From DTU018 sp964618175 (GTDB taxonomy: Bacteria; Bacillota; Syntrophomonadia; Syntrophomonadales; Syntrophomonadaceae), in NCBI GenBank assembly GCA_964618175.1, contig CAZTZX010000003.1, forward strand, positions 1 through 58,131: a DNA stretch of 58,131 nt, written 5' to 3'. The notes below the pieces were generated by a model. That model saw nothing but the letters and a program-made list of their open reading frames with translations, was not told the origin of the DNA and searched no databases. Each line of letters opens with the position of its first letter. The stretch's first letter is position 1. Below are positions 7,195-14,734 of this stretch, in pieces. The translations under genes were made by a program, and so were the position numbers.

Positions 7195-8106
7195 TCATAG
7201 GCGTTGGTAGATGCCGTAAGGTAATTCCTGTACCAGGTGTTCTTTGGTCAAATGGAGCAGGTGGTTGCGGAGAGTCATTTTTTCCCAGAACAATTCGTAA
7301 ATGTCTTTGCAATTGGGAAATATTATGTGGTAATCGGCCAGTTGATCAAGAGTATGGGGCTGGATCAGGATATCGAGCAGACGATGGTTCCTCTCTATTA
7401 CCACGCCAATATAATGATTGAGCTGAGCGGGAAGGTTGTCGGTTTGGATGCGGCGATGCGACGATACCAGCATGCGAGGGCCAATATCCTTGATGCGCCG
7501 CACAGAATTAATAAGGTCAGTAACGCTGGCGCTGTTGTTACTGTACCAGGGGCCGGTTGGTACCAGATCTATATCGCCACTGAAAAGGATGCTCTCCTTT
7601 TCAAAATAAAAGCCATAATGACCGCTGGTATGTCCAGGCAGATGAACAGCTGTTAATTCCATATTACCCAGGTCAATTTTGTGCCCATCACTAAAGGTAT
7701 CGGCCAGAGGAATGTGGCGAAAACCAGGCTGGGCCAATACATCCTCTTTTAGAGGAACTACCTGTCCGAAAGGCTGGCGGGGTATTTTCATAATTGAATC
7801 CCACAAGTTGTAGCCATGGAAATCTGTATAGGATTGCTCATCGCAGTAAGTTAGCGCTTCCTCTGGGCTGGCCATTATCTTAGCCCTAGGGAACAGATCG
7901 TAGCCATGGATATGGTCAAAGTGAGAGTGAGTGAGCAGTACCTGTTGGACCCGGTCACAGGGTACTTCCTGGAAGGCGAATGCTCCAGCCCCCATATCTA
8001 TGACGGTGGGGCGATCGGCATCAATAAACATGCAGTTGGCATAGGGATAACGGGGTCTGTCCAAAGGAGTGACTACCGTAATCCGTTGATTTATAGAAAT
8101 CAGCAT
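7195..8106 (-). CDS. MBL-fold metallo-hydrolase
   Basis: A 303-residue metallo-beta-lactamase fold protein. The metal-binding motif HSHFDHIHGYD (HxHxDH) is near residues 60-70. A conserved HLPGHTSGHYGF lies near 155-166, and the downstream FSGDIDL aspartate completes the site. The C-terminal third (HYIGVVIERNHRLLDILIQP) is like the dimerising helices of hydroxyacylglutathione-hydrolase-like members. The substrate cannot be told from sequence. The gene is complete, with its stop three bases from the gap. Upstream on the minus strand is the terminator of the HD-GYP operon, so it should have its own promoter; a TACAAT -10 is present but its -35 is poor. Confidence 0.85.
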   Translation of the reverse strand: MLISINQRITVVTPLDRPRYPYANCMFIDADRPTVIDMGAGAFAFQEVPCDRVQQVLLTHSHFDHIHGYDLFPRAKIMASPEEALTYCDEQSYTDFHGYNLWDSIMKIPRQPFGQVVPLKEDVLAQPGFRHIPLADTFSDGHKIDLGNMELTAVHLPGHTSGHYGFYFEKESILFSGDIDLVPTGPWYSNNSASVTDLINSVRRIKDIGPRMLVSSHRRIQTDNLPAQLNHYIGVVIERNHRLLDILIQPHTLDQLADYHIIFPNCKDIYELFWEKMTLRNHLLHLTKEHLVQELPYGIYQRL

Positions 8107-8237
8107 AATATATCTTCCTTAATGTTCTAGTTAGTATTGTAACAGACAATAGTGGAGTTAAGAATAATAGGTGACGATAAGTGGAGATAGGTGGCAGTTT
8201 GTCATTACTGATAGATGAAAAACACGAGCTAAACGTA

Positions 8238-8272
8238 AAAAAATGGCTCACCTTGAGGGGGTGAACCATTTT
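8238..8272 (-). terminator. Rho-independent terminator of the HD-GYP operon
   Basis: AAAATGGTTCACC pairs with GGTGAGCCATTTT around a 7-9 base loop, and the stem runs into a T-run on the minus strand. It ends the minus-strand run of genes that starts at 10343. Confidence 0.8.
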
Positions 8273-8284
8273 AAGGAGGAAGAA

Positions 8285-8446
8285 CTAATCCATGGGGCCG
8301 CCTTCCCAATACTGCCTGATGGCGCGCAAAGCATAACTGCCAAAATATACGCCATTTACAAAAGCTAAAGGGATGGCCATGGTTGCCCAGGGATCCATTC
8401 TCTGTTTCAAATCTTCTTTTCCATCGGTGGTACGGTATCTTGTCAC
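8285..8446 (-). CDS. Small protein with one hydrophobic segment, unknown
   Basis: A 53-residue protein starting (GTG) VTRYRTTDGKEDL, then one hydrophobic stretch (WATMAIPLAFVNGVYFGSYA), ending AIRQYWEGGPMD. I do not recognise a family. AAAGGAGGG lies 5 bases before the GTG at 8446. The frame is open to an ATG at 8512 that overlaps the previous gene's stop, but that longer start would place the codons through a strong hairpin, so the GTG is preferred. It is the last gene of the minus-strand operon and may act with the membrane microprotein just upstream. Confidence 0.6.
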   Translation of the reverse strand: MTRYRTTDGKEDLKQRMDPWATMAIPLAFVNGVYFGSYALRAIRQYWEGGPMD

Positions 8447-8483
8447 AATGATCCCTCCTTTGACCTTATTTTGACCGGGGAGA

Positions 8484-8511
8484 TGAGAATTATTGCAGGA
8501 TATAATTCTCA
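8484..8511 (-). repeat. Hairpin overlapping the end of the 34-residue gene
   Basis: TGAGAATTAT and ATAATTCTCA are perfect 10-base arms around an 8-base loop. The minus-strand stem starts at the stop codon of the microprotein gene and lies just upstream of the next ribosome site. On the plus strand it is followed by six T, but no plus-strand gene ends here. Confidence 0.6.
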
Positions 8512-8613
8512 TTTTTTATTGGTTATGGAGGGATATACTCGCGCTACTAACAGGTATACCAGAGTGCCGCCGACTAAAAGGGCCAAAAAAGCTGCGACCA
8601 TTTTTTCATACAT
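8509..8613 (-). CDS. 34-residue single-pass membrane microprotein
   Basis: The frame reads MYEKMVAAFLALLVGGTLVY then LLVARVYPSITNKK and stops. Residues 5-25 are a clean membrane helix, with charged residues at both ends. GGTGA lies 8 bases before the ATG. It sits 41 bases downstream of the pyruvate-kinase-C-like gene and 62 bases upstream of another small hydrophobic protein, all on one strand. No family is recognised. Evidence that it is real is its fit between genes, its ribosome site and its membrane-helix character; it is too short for codon statistics to decide. Confidence 0.5.
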   Translation of the reverse strand: MYEKMVAAFLALLVGGTLVYLLVARVYPSITNKK

Positions 8614-8654
8614 AAATTAATCACCATTTATAAAATGGCTTATTGGCGGTATCT

Positions 8655-9215
8655 TTATACCTTTTTCTTGGTGTGAGGCATACAGATTATTTCCCGTATT
8701 TCGGTATCGAAAAAATGGTTGGCATGGGCAGGTTTAATCACGATGGCAGCATCTGCGCCCTGCATGGTTCCGCCGATACAGATGATTTCCTCATCATAGG
8801 GAACCAGGCCCGCATCCAGAGCCATTACCGCTATTTCCGTGGCCACTTTAACACCTTGGCCCAACATGCGTAAGGTCTGAGCTATTATTTCAGCGGGATA
8901 TACTCCCCCAAAATGGTTGCGTACTCCCCTGTCGACCCCCGCCAGTAAATGAGTAGTAGTTAGAACTTGAATACCGACATTTTCTAATTCCTGTCTGGTG
9001 GCTGTATCCATTTCATTGGTGCCGGGCTTATCAAAACCATTATGATGAGTTACACAAACGATCTTCCTTCCGCCGGCTATTGAATGCAGCTCACGGGCAG
9101 TTGCTCCACTGCAGGATGCAATTACCATATTCTTTATGCCAAGCTGTTCGGCTCTTTGTACTGCCAATTCTATAGTCTGTCTAGTATTATCTTCACCGGG
9201 TTTTTCCCACAGCAT
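8655..9215 (-). CDS. Pyruvate kinase C-terminal (alpha/beta) domain-like protein
   Basis: A 186-residue protein resembling only the C-terminal allosteric domain of pyruvate kinase, without the catalytic barrel. Visible are the pattern NTRQTIELAVQRAEQLGIKN, VIASCSGATARELHS (compare the sugar-phosphate-binding T-x-S-G-x-T-A segment), IVCVTHHNGFDKPGTNEM, and a glycine-rich IGGTMQGADAAIVIKPAHAN. Such stand-alone domains are common in Clostridia, and their ligand is not known. AAAGGAGGT lies before the ATG at 9215. It is 42 bases downstream of the HD-GYP gene, so probably co-transcribed with it. Confidence 0.8.
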   Translation of the reverse strand: MLWEKPGEDNTRQTIELAVQRAEQLGIKNMVIASCSGATARELHSIAGGRKIVCVTHHNGFDKPGTNEMDTATRQELENVGIQVLTTTHLLAGVDRGVRNHFGGVYPAEIIAQTLRMLGQGVKVATEIAVMALDAGLVPYDEEIICIGGTMQGADAAIVIKPAHANHFFDTEIREIICMPHTKKKV

Positions 9216-9257
9216 ATAAGTACCTCCTTTTCAAATAGAATAGATTATTTAATAAAA

Positions 9258-10343
9258 CTATTGCCGTAGCCTTTGTATGGTCTCTTCCCTGAGAGTCTTG
9301 GCAACAGTTATCGTGGTGTATTTGGATAGATCAACTTCATCAGGACCTTGCACCCTTCCTCCATAGCAATCAAAAAGCAATCTTACGATAGGGCGGGTAG
9401 GGGCTTCTTTGTTCACATCAACAACTACTGCTACTTCTCCGGTGCTTAATTCCACCAGTGCACCAATGGGATATACGGCTATATTACTAATTAAAGCGTC
9501 GACACATTGGGGATCCAGATGAATGCCGCCCATACGCTTTAGTATCATCAAGGCTTGAATAACGGTGTAAGCGGCCCGATAAGGGCGATCGGCCAACAGT
9601 GCATCATAAACATCGCAGACGGCTACTATGCGCGCATAATCGATAATATCGTACTGAGCCAATCCGCGTGGATAACCATTACCATCCCAACGTTCATGAT
9701 GTTGAAAGGCAACATGAGCAGACAATAGGGAAACATCAGGGTACTGACGCAATATTTCAAAGCCATAAGTGGTATGAAGTTTAGCTTCCTTAAATTCCTC
9801 TCGGCTTAAATCATCAGGTTTATTCAGAATGTCCTTGTCGATTCGGGTTTTGCCGATATCATGTAAAATTGCCCCCACTCCCAAATCCTTCAGTTGCCGA
9901 TCATTAAAGCCTAAAGAAATTCCGGTCATAATAGAAAGAACCGCTACATTTGCGGAATGAGCAAAGGTATAATCATCAAAAGTACGAATATCGTTGAGAC
10001 TAACCAAAACACTCAAATCTAAAAAGAGTTCGTCAATTATCTTATCAATCATTGATTGTACGTTACGTATATTTAGTTTGTGCTGATTTTCCAGTCCTCG
10101 AAAATTATCCTTAACTACTTTAATCGTTTCCTGACGTGTTTTTTCCCTTATTACATCGCGTACCTCAACATCGTCAAAGCTGTCACGAATATACACGGAG
10201 TTCAGGCCCAGTTCGCGTAATCGAACTATGTAGTTTTCGTTAAGCTCAACTCCTGAACGCAGTAAAACACGCCCTTCGCTGTCAGTTATAGTCCGGGCGA
10301 CAATCATTCCGCTATTTAGTTCAGTAATTCTTATTCTGCGCAT
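9258..10343 (-). CDS. HD-GYP domain protein, probable c-di-GMP phosphodiesterase
   Basis: A 361-residue cytoplasmic protein. The N-terminal 60 residues (ITELNSGMIVARTITDSEGR) form a small beta domain often found before HD-GYP. The HD-GYP domain has FAHSANVAVLSIMTG, the metal-binding HDIGK near residue 163, and HHERWDGNGYPRGL with the GYP signature near 215. All key residues are intact, so it should hydrolyse c-di-GMP. A C-terminal beta segment (VVVDVNKEAPTRPIVRLLFD) ends it. Two ATGs are close together; AGGA lies 5 bases before the second (10343) and directly against the first (10349), so the second is chosen. First gene of the minus-strand operon ending at 8238. It counterbalances the GGDEF protein at 958. 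Confidence 0.9.
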   Translation of the reverse strand: MRRIRITELNSGMIVARTITDSEGRVLLRSGVELNENYIVRLRELGLNSVYIRDSFDDVEVRDVIREKTRQETIKVVKDNFRGLENQHKLNIRNVQSMIDKIIDELFLDLSVLVSLNDIRTFDDYTFAHSANVAVLSIMTGISLGFNDRQLKDLGVGAILHDIGKTRIDKDILNKPDDLSREEFKEAKLHTTYGFEILRQYPDVSLLSAHVAFQHHERWDGNGYPRGLAQYDIIDYARIVAVCDVYDALLADRPYRAAYTVIQALMILKRMGGIHLDPQCVDALISNIAVYPIGALVELSTGEVAVVVDVNKEAPTRPIVRLLFDCYGGRVQGPDEVDLSKYTTITVAKTLREETIQRLRQ

Positions 10344-10417
10344 AGGCATCCTATTCTACGCATAGTATTTATGAAAAAATGCTGATTGAATCTCCTACCA
10401 TCCTCCTATAAATTCGG

Positions 10418-10445
10418 TATTTAACACTATGTTTCCTTCTGTCAA
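10418..10445 (-). promoter_or_regulatory. Sigma-A-like promoter for the HD-GYP operon
   Basis: On the minus strand TTGACA (10445-10440), a 16-base spacer, TAAATA (10423-10418), 75 bases ahead of the ATG. The divergent half of this intergenic region (10446-10602) has a small hairpin AAGACG/CGTCTT at 10532-10551, but I see no convincing plus-strand promoter. Confidence 0.6.
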
Positions 10446-10602
10446 GCGAAATTATTTTGCCTGTTTCGCGCCGCTTCTCGCTTATACTGAAAGTTTTTAT
10501 TAATAATGACATTTTTTATTAAAACCATGAAGCAAGACGTTCAATTGCGTCTTAATCATAGACGTGGTAACCTCAGATTATAAAACACAGTAGGAGAGCT
10601 AA

Positions 10603-12579
10603 ATGCGCAAGAAAAGACCCTATTTCCCGCGGCCAGTTTTAAAGAGCTTGGCCAACGACATTAAAAAGCTAGTAGCTGAACCAGAGGGGCGTTTGTTCTT
10701 ATTAGAAATCATTGAGGAAATACCCTTCGATCTCAGGCCGGCAGTATTAGAAAGCCTTTCTTCTTTCTATGAACCAGAGATGGCGGCCTTCTTTCACCTT
10801 ATGAAAGCGGAATATGGTTCTGAACTGGAAGCTCTTTGTAACCGATCTCTGGAAAAGTATAGTTTAGCCGGTCTGGATGTTTCGCCGCCCCAGTTTTTTC
10901 GGGGCAGTTTTTATAAAGCCTATGCTACCTGCAGTCGCCACACCAGCCGTTTAGCGGTGGATATTGCCTGGGATATCGGGGGGGCAGGTGTATATGTGGA
11001 GTGTTTCTACTTGGCTTTTAATGGAGATGGAATACACAGTTTTTTCATGATGGAAGACATGCCTTTAAGTCAATATGAGCAGGATCGTGAGGCCCAAGCT
11101 GAAATGGCCAGAATTAATTTTGATGAAGCTTGCAGCCTGATCTGCCAGGCTTATCAGCAGAATATCGTTCATATGACGCGCCCGGCTCTGGGCAAGTTTT
11201 TATATCAGAAATACTTGAGCCATGGACAAAGACTGTCAGCCGAGCAGGAAAAGGAATTGACCGGGCGCTTGTCTTCGTCTTTAGGGCCGCGGCAGTTGGT
11301 GAACAGCTTCTTTCGAGCCGTGCGGGAGCGTGACTGGGCTTACCTGGATTCCATTGTAACTGGTGAGGCGGTGCCTGCTACCCAAGAGTTCTTTTCTGTA
11401 ATGCATCAATTAATAGAAGGACAGGTAGAAGATGTATCGGCCTCTCGCTCCACTGCTCAGGTAAACAGCTACGCTATAGCCATGGAAGAACGCAGCTGTT
11501 ATCAGGAAAAGTATCAGTTTCACCTGGAACGGGGTACTAATAAAGACTGGCTTATTAAAAATTGCTTACAGATAAGCCGAGAAGAAATAGAGAATCTATC
11601 CGAATTAAATCCCTTTAATCATCAGGTCTATTGCCGAGTCTATGAAATTGCAGATTTGGATGGACTTTTTGAGATCCTGGATAGAGTGGATGATGTTCAT
11701 CAGGTGGAGGAATTACCCTATGGCCTGCATATGCGAATAACCCATTTTGACGAGGATTTGAGCCAGGGCGTATCCATGCTGAGTGGAGTAGTGGCTGATA
11801 TGATTGTAAATGGGGATGAGTTCGTAGTGGCCTGTCGTGATTTCGACACATTAATGGACTTTCACCGCCTGATCTTAAGTGAAGTGGGCGTGCCCGTCGT
11901 ATCGAAGGGTGAATATCAGGTAAATTTGATGACTCTGTACAGTTATTTAAGCGGGCAGTATTTGCAGTTTGAAGACGTTTTGCTGATTGAAGAGGATGAC
12001 TACCTATTCGAAGATGGCATGCACTTTATCAGTGCCCGTTACCTGATCAAAGATCGCGACAAAGTAGAAAAAAGGATCAAAGAATTGCACAACCTGGCCC
12101 TCCATATATCTGACGACTACCGGGTCTTCTACCAGATAGAAAGTCGCTCGAAGGGGCCGGAATTCTTTATGGAATTTGTACTGGGCTCGGGATGGGTCAC
12201 CCTATCTGCATTTGGGGAAGCTGACATGGCGCGGGCTAGACGAAGCTTTGAAGAGCGGATGTTTGATTCCTTGGAATTCGATGGCATGGAAGTGCGCGAA
12301 AACGGACTATTTGACGTGTTGACCAGCAGCGTTAAAAAGGAGCATCCGGAACTGGAACAAACTCTCAAAGAGATTTACTTAAATAAATGGTATTATTCCC
12401 AACTGAGTGTTTTAAGTGGCATGAGCCCATGGGAAGCTTCTCAGACAGAAGAAGGGACCCGGCTCTTATGGACCTTGTTTAAACGCATAAAACAGCGTGA
12501 AAGCAGCAGTATGTATCAGTTTGGACCGCACCGGGTTCACCTCAAGGAGTACATCCGCAAAGTAGAACAGCAGTCTTAA
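10603..12579 (+). CDS. Large protein of unknown function with HEAT-like N-terminus and Xre/MbcA-like C-terminal motif
   Basis: A 658-residue soluble, acidic protein that I do not recognise as a named family. Visible parts: a helical N-terminus (residues 1-95) with HEAT-like spacing (FLLEIIEEIPFDLRPAVLES); an alpha/beta region at 100-190; an NTF2-like stretch at about 225-325 (VNSFFRAVRERDWAYLDSIV); a long alpha/beta region; and a C-terminal helix pair near 605-640, SGMSPWEASQTEEGTRLLW. That last pattern (L-x-G-x-[ST]-P-x-E-A-x-x-[ST]-x-E-G) resembles the antitoxin-type domain found at the ends of SEC-C and HEAT proteins. The start ATG follows AGGAG. It stands alone between the HD-GYP operon and the T-box promoter. 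Confidence 0.7.
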   Translation: MRKKRPYFPRPVLKSLANDIKKLVAEPEGRLFLLEIIEEIPFDLRPAVLESLSSFYEPEMAAFFHLMKAEYGSELEALCNRSLEKYSLAGLDVSPPQFFRGSFYKAYATCSRHTSRLAVDIAWDIGGAGVYVECFYLAFNGDGIHSFFMMEDMPLSQYEQDREAQAEMARINFDEACSLICQAYQQNIVHMTRPALGKFLYQKYLSHGQRLSAEQEKELTGRLSSSLGPRQLVNSFFRAVRERDWAYLDSIVTGEAVPATQEFFSVMHQLIEGQVEDVSASRSTAQVNSYAIAMEERSCYQEKYQFHLERGTNKDWLIKNCLQISREEIENLSELNPFNHQVYCRVYEIADLDGLFEILDRVDDVHQVEELPYGLHMRITHFDEDLSQGVSMLSGVVADMIVNGDEFVVACRDFDTLMDFHRLILSEVGVPVVSKGEYQVNLMTLYSYLSGQYLQFEDVLLIEEDDYLFEDGMHFISARYLIKDRDKVEKRIKELHNLALHISDDYRVFYQIESRSKGPEFFMEFVLGSGWVTLSAFGEADMARARRSFEERMFDSLEFDGMEVRENGLFDVLTSSVKKEHPELEQTLKEIYLNKWYYSQLSVLSGMSPWEASQTEEGTRLLWTLFKRIKQRESSSMYQFGPHRVHLKEYIRKVEQQS

Positions 12580-12600
12580 AAAAATGCGCCAGAAAACTGA

Positions 12601-12629
12601 TTGACAGGCTGTCGGCCTTTGCCTATACT
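12601..12629 (+). promoter_or_regulatory. Strong sigma-A promoter of the ilv-leu operon
   Basis: TTGACA (12601-12606), exactly 17 bases, TATACT (12624-12629). It starts 22 bases after the stop of the upstream gene and drives the T-box leader. Confidence 0.85.
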
Positions 12630-12639
12630 TTATAGATAA

Positions 12640-12911
12640 TTACAAAATTTCAGGCTATGAAGGGAAGCAACAGTGAAATCCCTTGATCACAGAGAGCCGG
12701 TGCAGCTGAAAGCCGGTATCAACATTTCATTTGGACATCCTCCTGGAGCCGCTATCTGAAAAGCTCTGCGCTTAGTAGGTGTGCCGGACGCTTAACGTCC
12801 GTTATCAAGGTAGCAATGGTCTATTGCTATTAAGCGGTTGCGTTTACAGCAACAAGCAGGGTGGTACCGCGGGAATTCCCTCTCGTCCCTGACCGGGCGA
12901 GAGGGTTTTTT
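12640..12911 (+). promoter_or_regulatory. T-box leader (tRNA-sensing riboswitch) of the ilv-leu operon
   Basis: A T-box antiterminator leader. Stem I features: AGAGAGCCGGTGCAGCTGAA with a CCGG-closed distal loop (12690s-12716). The specifier region, GAGCCGCTATCTGAAA, holds ATC (isoleucine) at 12754-12756; CTA (leucine) overlaps at 12752-12754. The conserved T-box bulge AGGGTGGTACCGCGG is at 12858-12872. The terminator stem CCCTCTCGTCC/GGGCGAGAGGG (12878-12905) ends in six T. Uncharged tRNA would pair with the bulge and stop terminator formation. ATC is favoured because specifiers usually end in C and the operon makes branched-chain amino acids, but the structure was read by eye. Confidence 0.92.
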
Positions 12912-12971
12912 ATACCTAAAAATAGCAAACTGCCGGGGGAACACGGCTGGGAAAACAGGGAGGAATCAAAG

Positions 12972-14633
12972 GTGAAGAGCAATCAAGTAAAAATCGGCTT
13001 AGAAAAGGCACCGCATCGAGCACTGTTCAAGGCACTGGGCCTTACCGATGAAGAGATAGCGCGTCCTTTAATTGGCATTGTCAATTCTCATAACGATATT
13101 GTTCCTGGGCATATAAATCTGGACAAGATCGCCGAAGCTGTGAAAGCCGGCGTGCGCCTGGCGGGGGGAACCCCTATGGAGTTCCAGACTATTGGTGTGT
13201 GCGACGGTATTGCTATGAACCATATTGGCATGAAATACTCTCTGGGCAGTCGGGAACTGATTGCCGACTCGGTAGAAATAATGGCCACCGCCCATGCATT
13301 CGATGCCCTGGTGTTTATCCCCAACTGCGATAAGATCGTTCCGGGCATGATGATGGCTGCCTCCCGGCTAAATATACCTTCTATCTTTGTCAGTGGTGGA
13401 CCTATGCTGGCGGGACGCGTTAAAAGCCATGCCGTTAGTCTTACTCAAGTTTTTGAAGGCGTGGGAGCCGCCGTTGCCGACCGAATCAAGGCTGAGGACT
13501 TGGTGGACTTGGAAGAGAATGCTTGTCCTACCTGCGGATCTTGTTCTGGTATGTTCACCGCTAATTCCATGAACTGTTTGACCGAGGCATTAGGAATGGC
13601 TTTGCCTGGTAACGGTACCATCCCAGCGGTTTATTCAGAGCGTATTCGCCTGGCCAAAAAGACGGGCATGAAAATCATGGAATTACTGGAGAAAGATATA
13701 CGCCCGCTGGATATTTTAACTCAACGATCCTTCGAAAATGCTATTCGCATGGATATGGCTATAGGCTGTTCCACTAATTCTGTCCTGCATCTTTTGGCTA
13801 TTGCCAGTGAAGCTGGAGTATCAATCGATCTGGACATTTTCAACCAGATAAGTGCTCAGACTCCACATCTTTGTAAGATCAGCCCGGCGGGAGGCCACCA
13901 TATGGAAGACTTTAATCAGGCCGGCGGCGTTCAAGCTCTGTTAAACGAATTGATAAAGGGCGATTTACTGCATACCGATTGTATGACGGTAACGGGCAAA
14001 ACGGTGGGAGAAAACGTAGCCCCCACTCCGATCCTGGATTATGAGGTGATTCGCCCGCTCCATGATCCTCACAGTCCCACCGGCGGGTTAGCCATACTTT
14101 TCGGCAATCTGGCCCCCGAGGGTGCGGTTGTTAAAAAAGGCGCGGTAGCTGAGGAAATGATGCAGCATGAAGGACCGGCGCGAGTATTTGATTCTGAAGA
14201 AGAAGCCGTGGCAGCTATTTTAGCCAAGAGTATTCTTCCTGGAGATGTTATAGTTATCCGCTATGAAGGCCCGCGTGGTGGCCCAGGGATGCGGGAGATG
14301 CTTACTCCCACCTCTGCGGTGGCCGGGATGGGCCTTGACAAGGAGGTAGCCCTAATCACTGACGGGCGATTTTCCGGGGCGACCCGAGGGGCTTCCATTG
14401 GCCATGTATCACCCGAAGCGGCGGCAGGAGGCACCATAGCCCTAGTGGAAGAAGGGGACAGAATACGTATAGATATTCTGGCCAACCGCCTGGAACTGCT
14501 GGTAGACAGTCAGGAACTATCCCGCCGACTTAGACTCTGGACTGCACCGGAGCCACGAATAAGAAGTGGCTATATGAAGAGATATGCCGAGATGGTACAA
14601 TCAGCAAGTACCGGAGCCATTTTCCGAAGCTAG
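12972..14633 (+). CDS. ilvD: Dihydroxy-acid dehydratase
   Basis: Converts 2,3-dihydroxy-isovalerate and 2,3-dihydroxy-3-methylvalerate to the 2-keto acids of valine and isoleucine synthesis. The protein is 553 residues, the normal length. The iron-sulfur cysteines are in FIPNCDKIVPGMMM and CPTCGSCSGMFTANSMN; the IGCSTNSVLHLLAIA segment and RYEGPRGGPGMREM are also typical. The start is the GTG at 12972, 8 bases after GGGAGG; the frame is open back into the T-box terminator, but no ribosome site supports a longer form. First gene of the operon. A hairpin follows its stop. Confidence 0.96.
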   Translation: MKSNQVKIGLEKAPHRALFKALGLTDEEIARPLIGIVNSHNDIVPGHINLDKIAEAVKAGVRLAGGTPMEFQTIGVCDGIAMNHIGMKYSLGSRELIADSVEIMATAHAFDALVFIPNCDKIVPGMMMAASRLNIPSIFVSGGPMLAGRVKSHAVSLTQVFEGVGAAVADRIKAEDLVDLEENACPTCGSCSGMFTANSMNCLTEALGMALPGNGTIPAVYSERIRLAKKTGMKIMELLEKDIRPLDILTQRSFENAIRMDMAIGCSTNSVLHLLAIASEAGVSIDLDIFNQISAQTPHLCKISPAGGHHMEDFNQAGGVQALLNELIKGDLLHTDCMTVTGKTVGENVAPTPILDYEVIRPLHDPHSPTGGLAILFGNLAPEGAVVKKGAVAEEMMQHEGPARVFDSEEEAVAAILAKSILPGDVIVIRYEGPRGGPGMREMLTPTSAVAGMGLDKEVALITDGRFSGATRGASIGHVSPEAAAGGTIALVEEGDRIRIDILANRLELLVDSQELSRRLRLWTAPEPRIRSGYMKRYAEMVQSASTGAIFRS

Positions 14634-14654
14634 CTGATACGCAAGTTATGATTT

Positions 14655-14676
14655 GGCGGGCCATCATCAGCCCGCC
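14655..14676 (+). terminator. GC-rich hairpin between ilvD and ilvB
   Basis: GGCGGGC and GCCCGCC pair perfectly around an 8-base loop, followed by TTTATTAT. The T-run is interrupted, so it is probably a partial terminator or an RNA-stabilising element that sets ilvD output apart from the rest of the operon. Confidence 0.6.
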
Positions 14677-14734
14677 TTTATTATAAGAAGTTTTAACTTA
14701 GATGAAGTATTGAAATAAATCGGAGGTGACTATT

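Noticed and set aside
7074..7421. Plus-strand frame crossing the gap opposite the MBL gene
   Set aside because: It spans N and is a shadow of the minus-strand MBL-fold gene, with no ribosome site or family match.
12861..12971. Longer N-terminus of ilvD starting inside the T-box
   Set aside because: Those codons are the T-box bulge and terminator; the GTG at 12972 has a proper ribosome site and gives the normal length.
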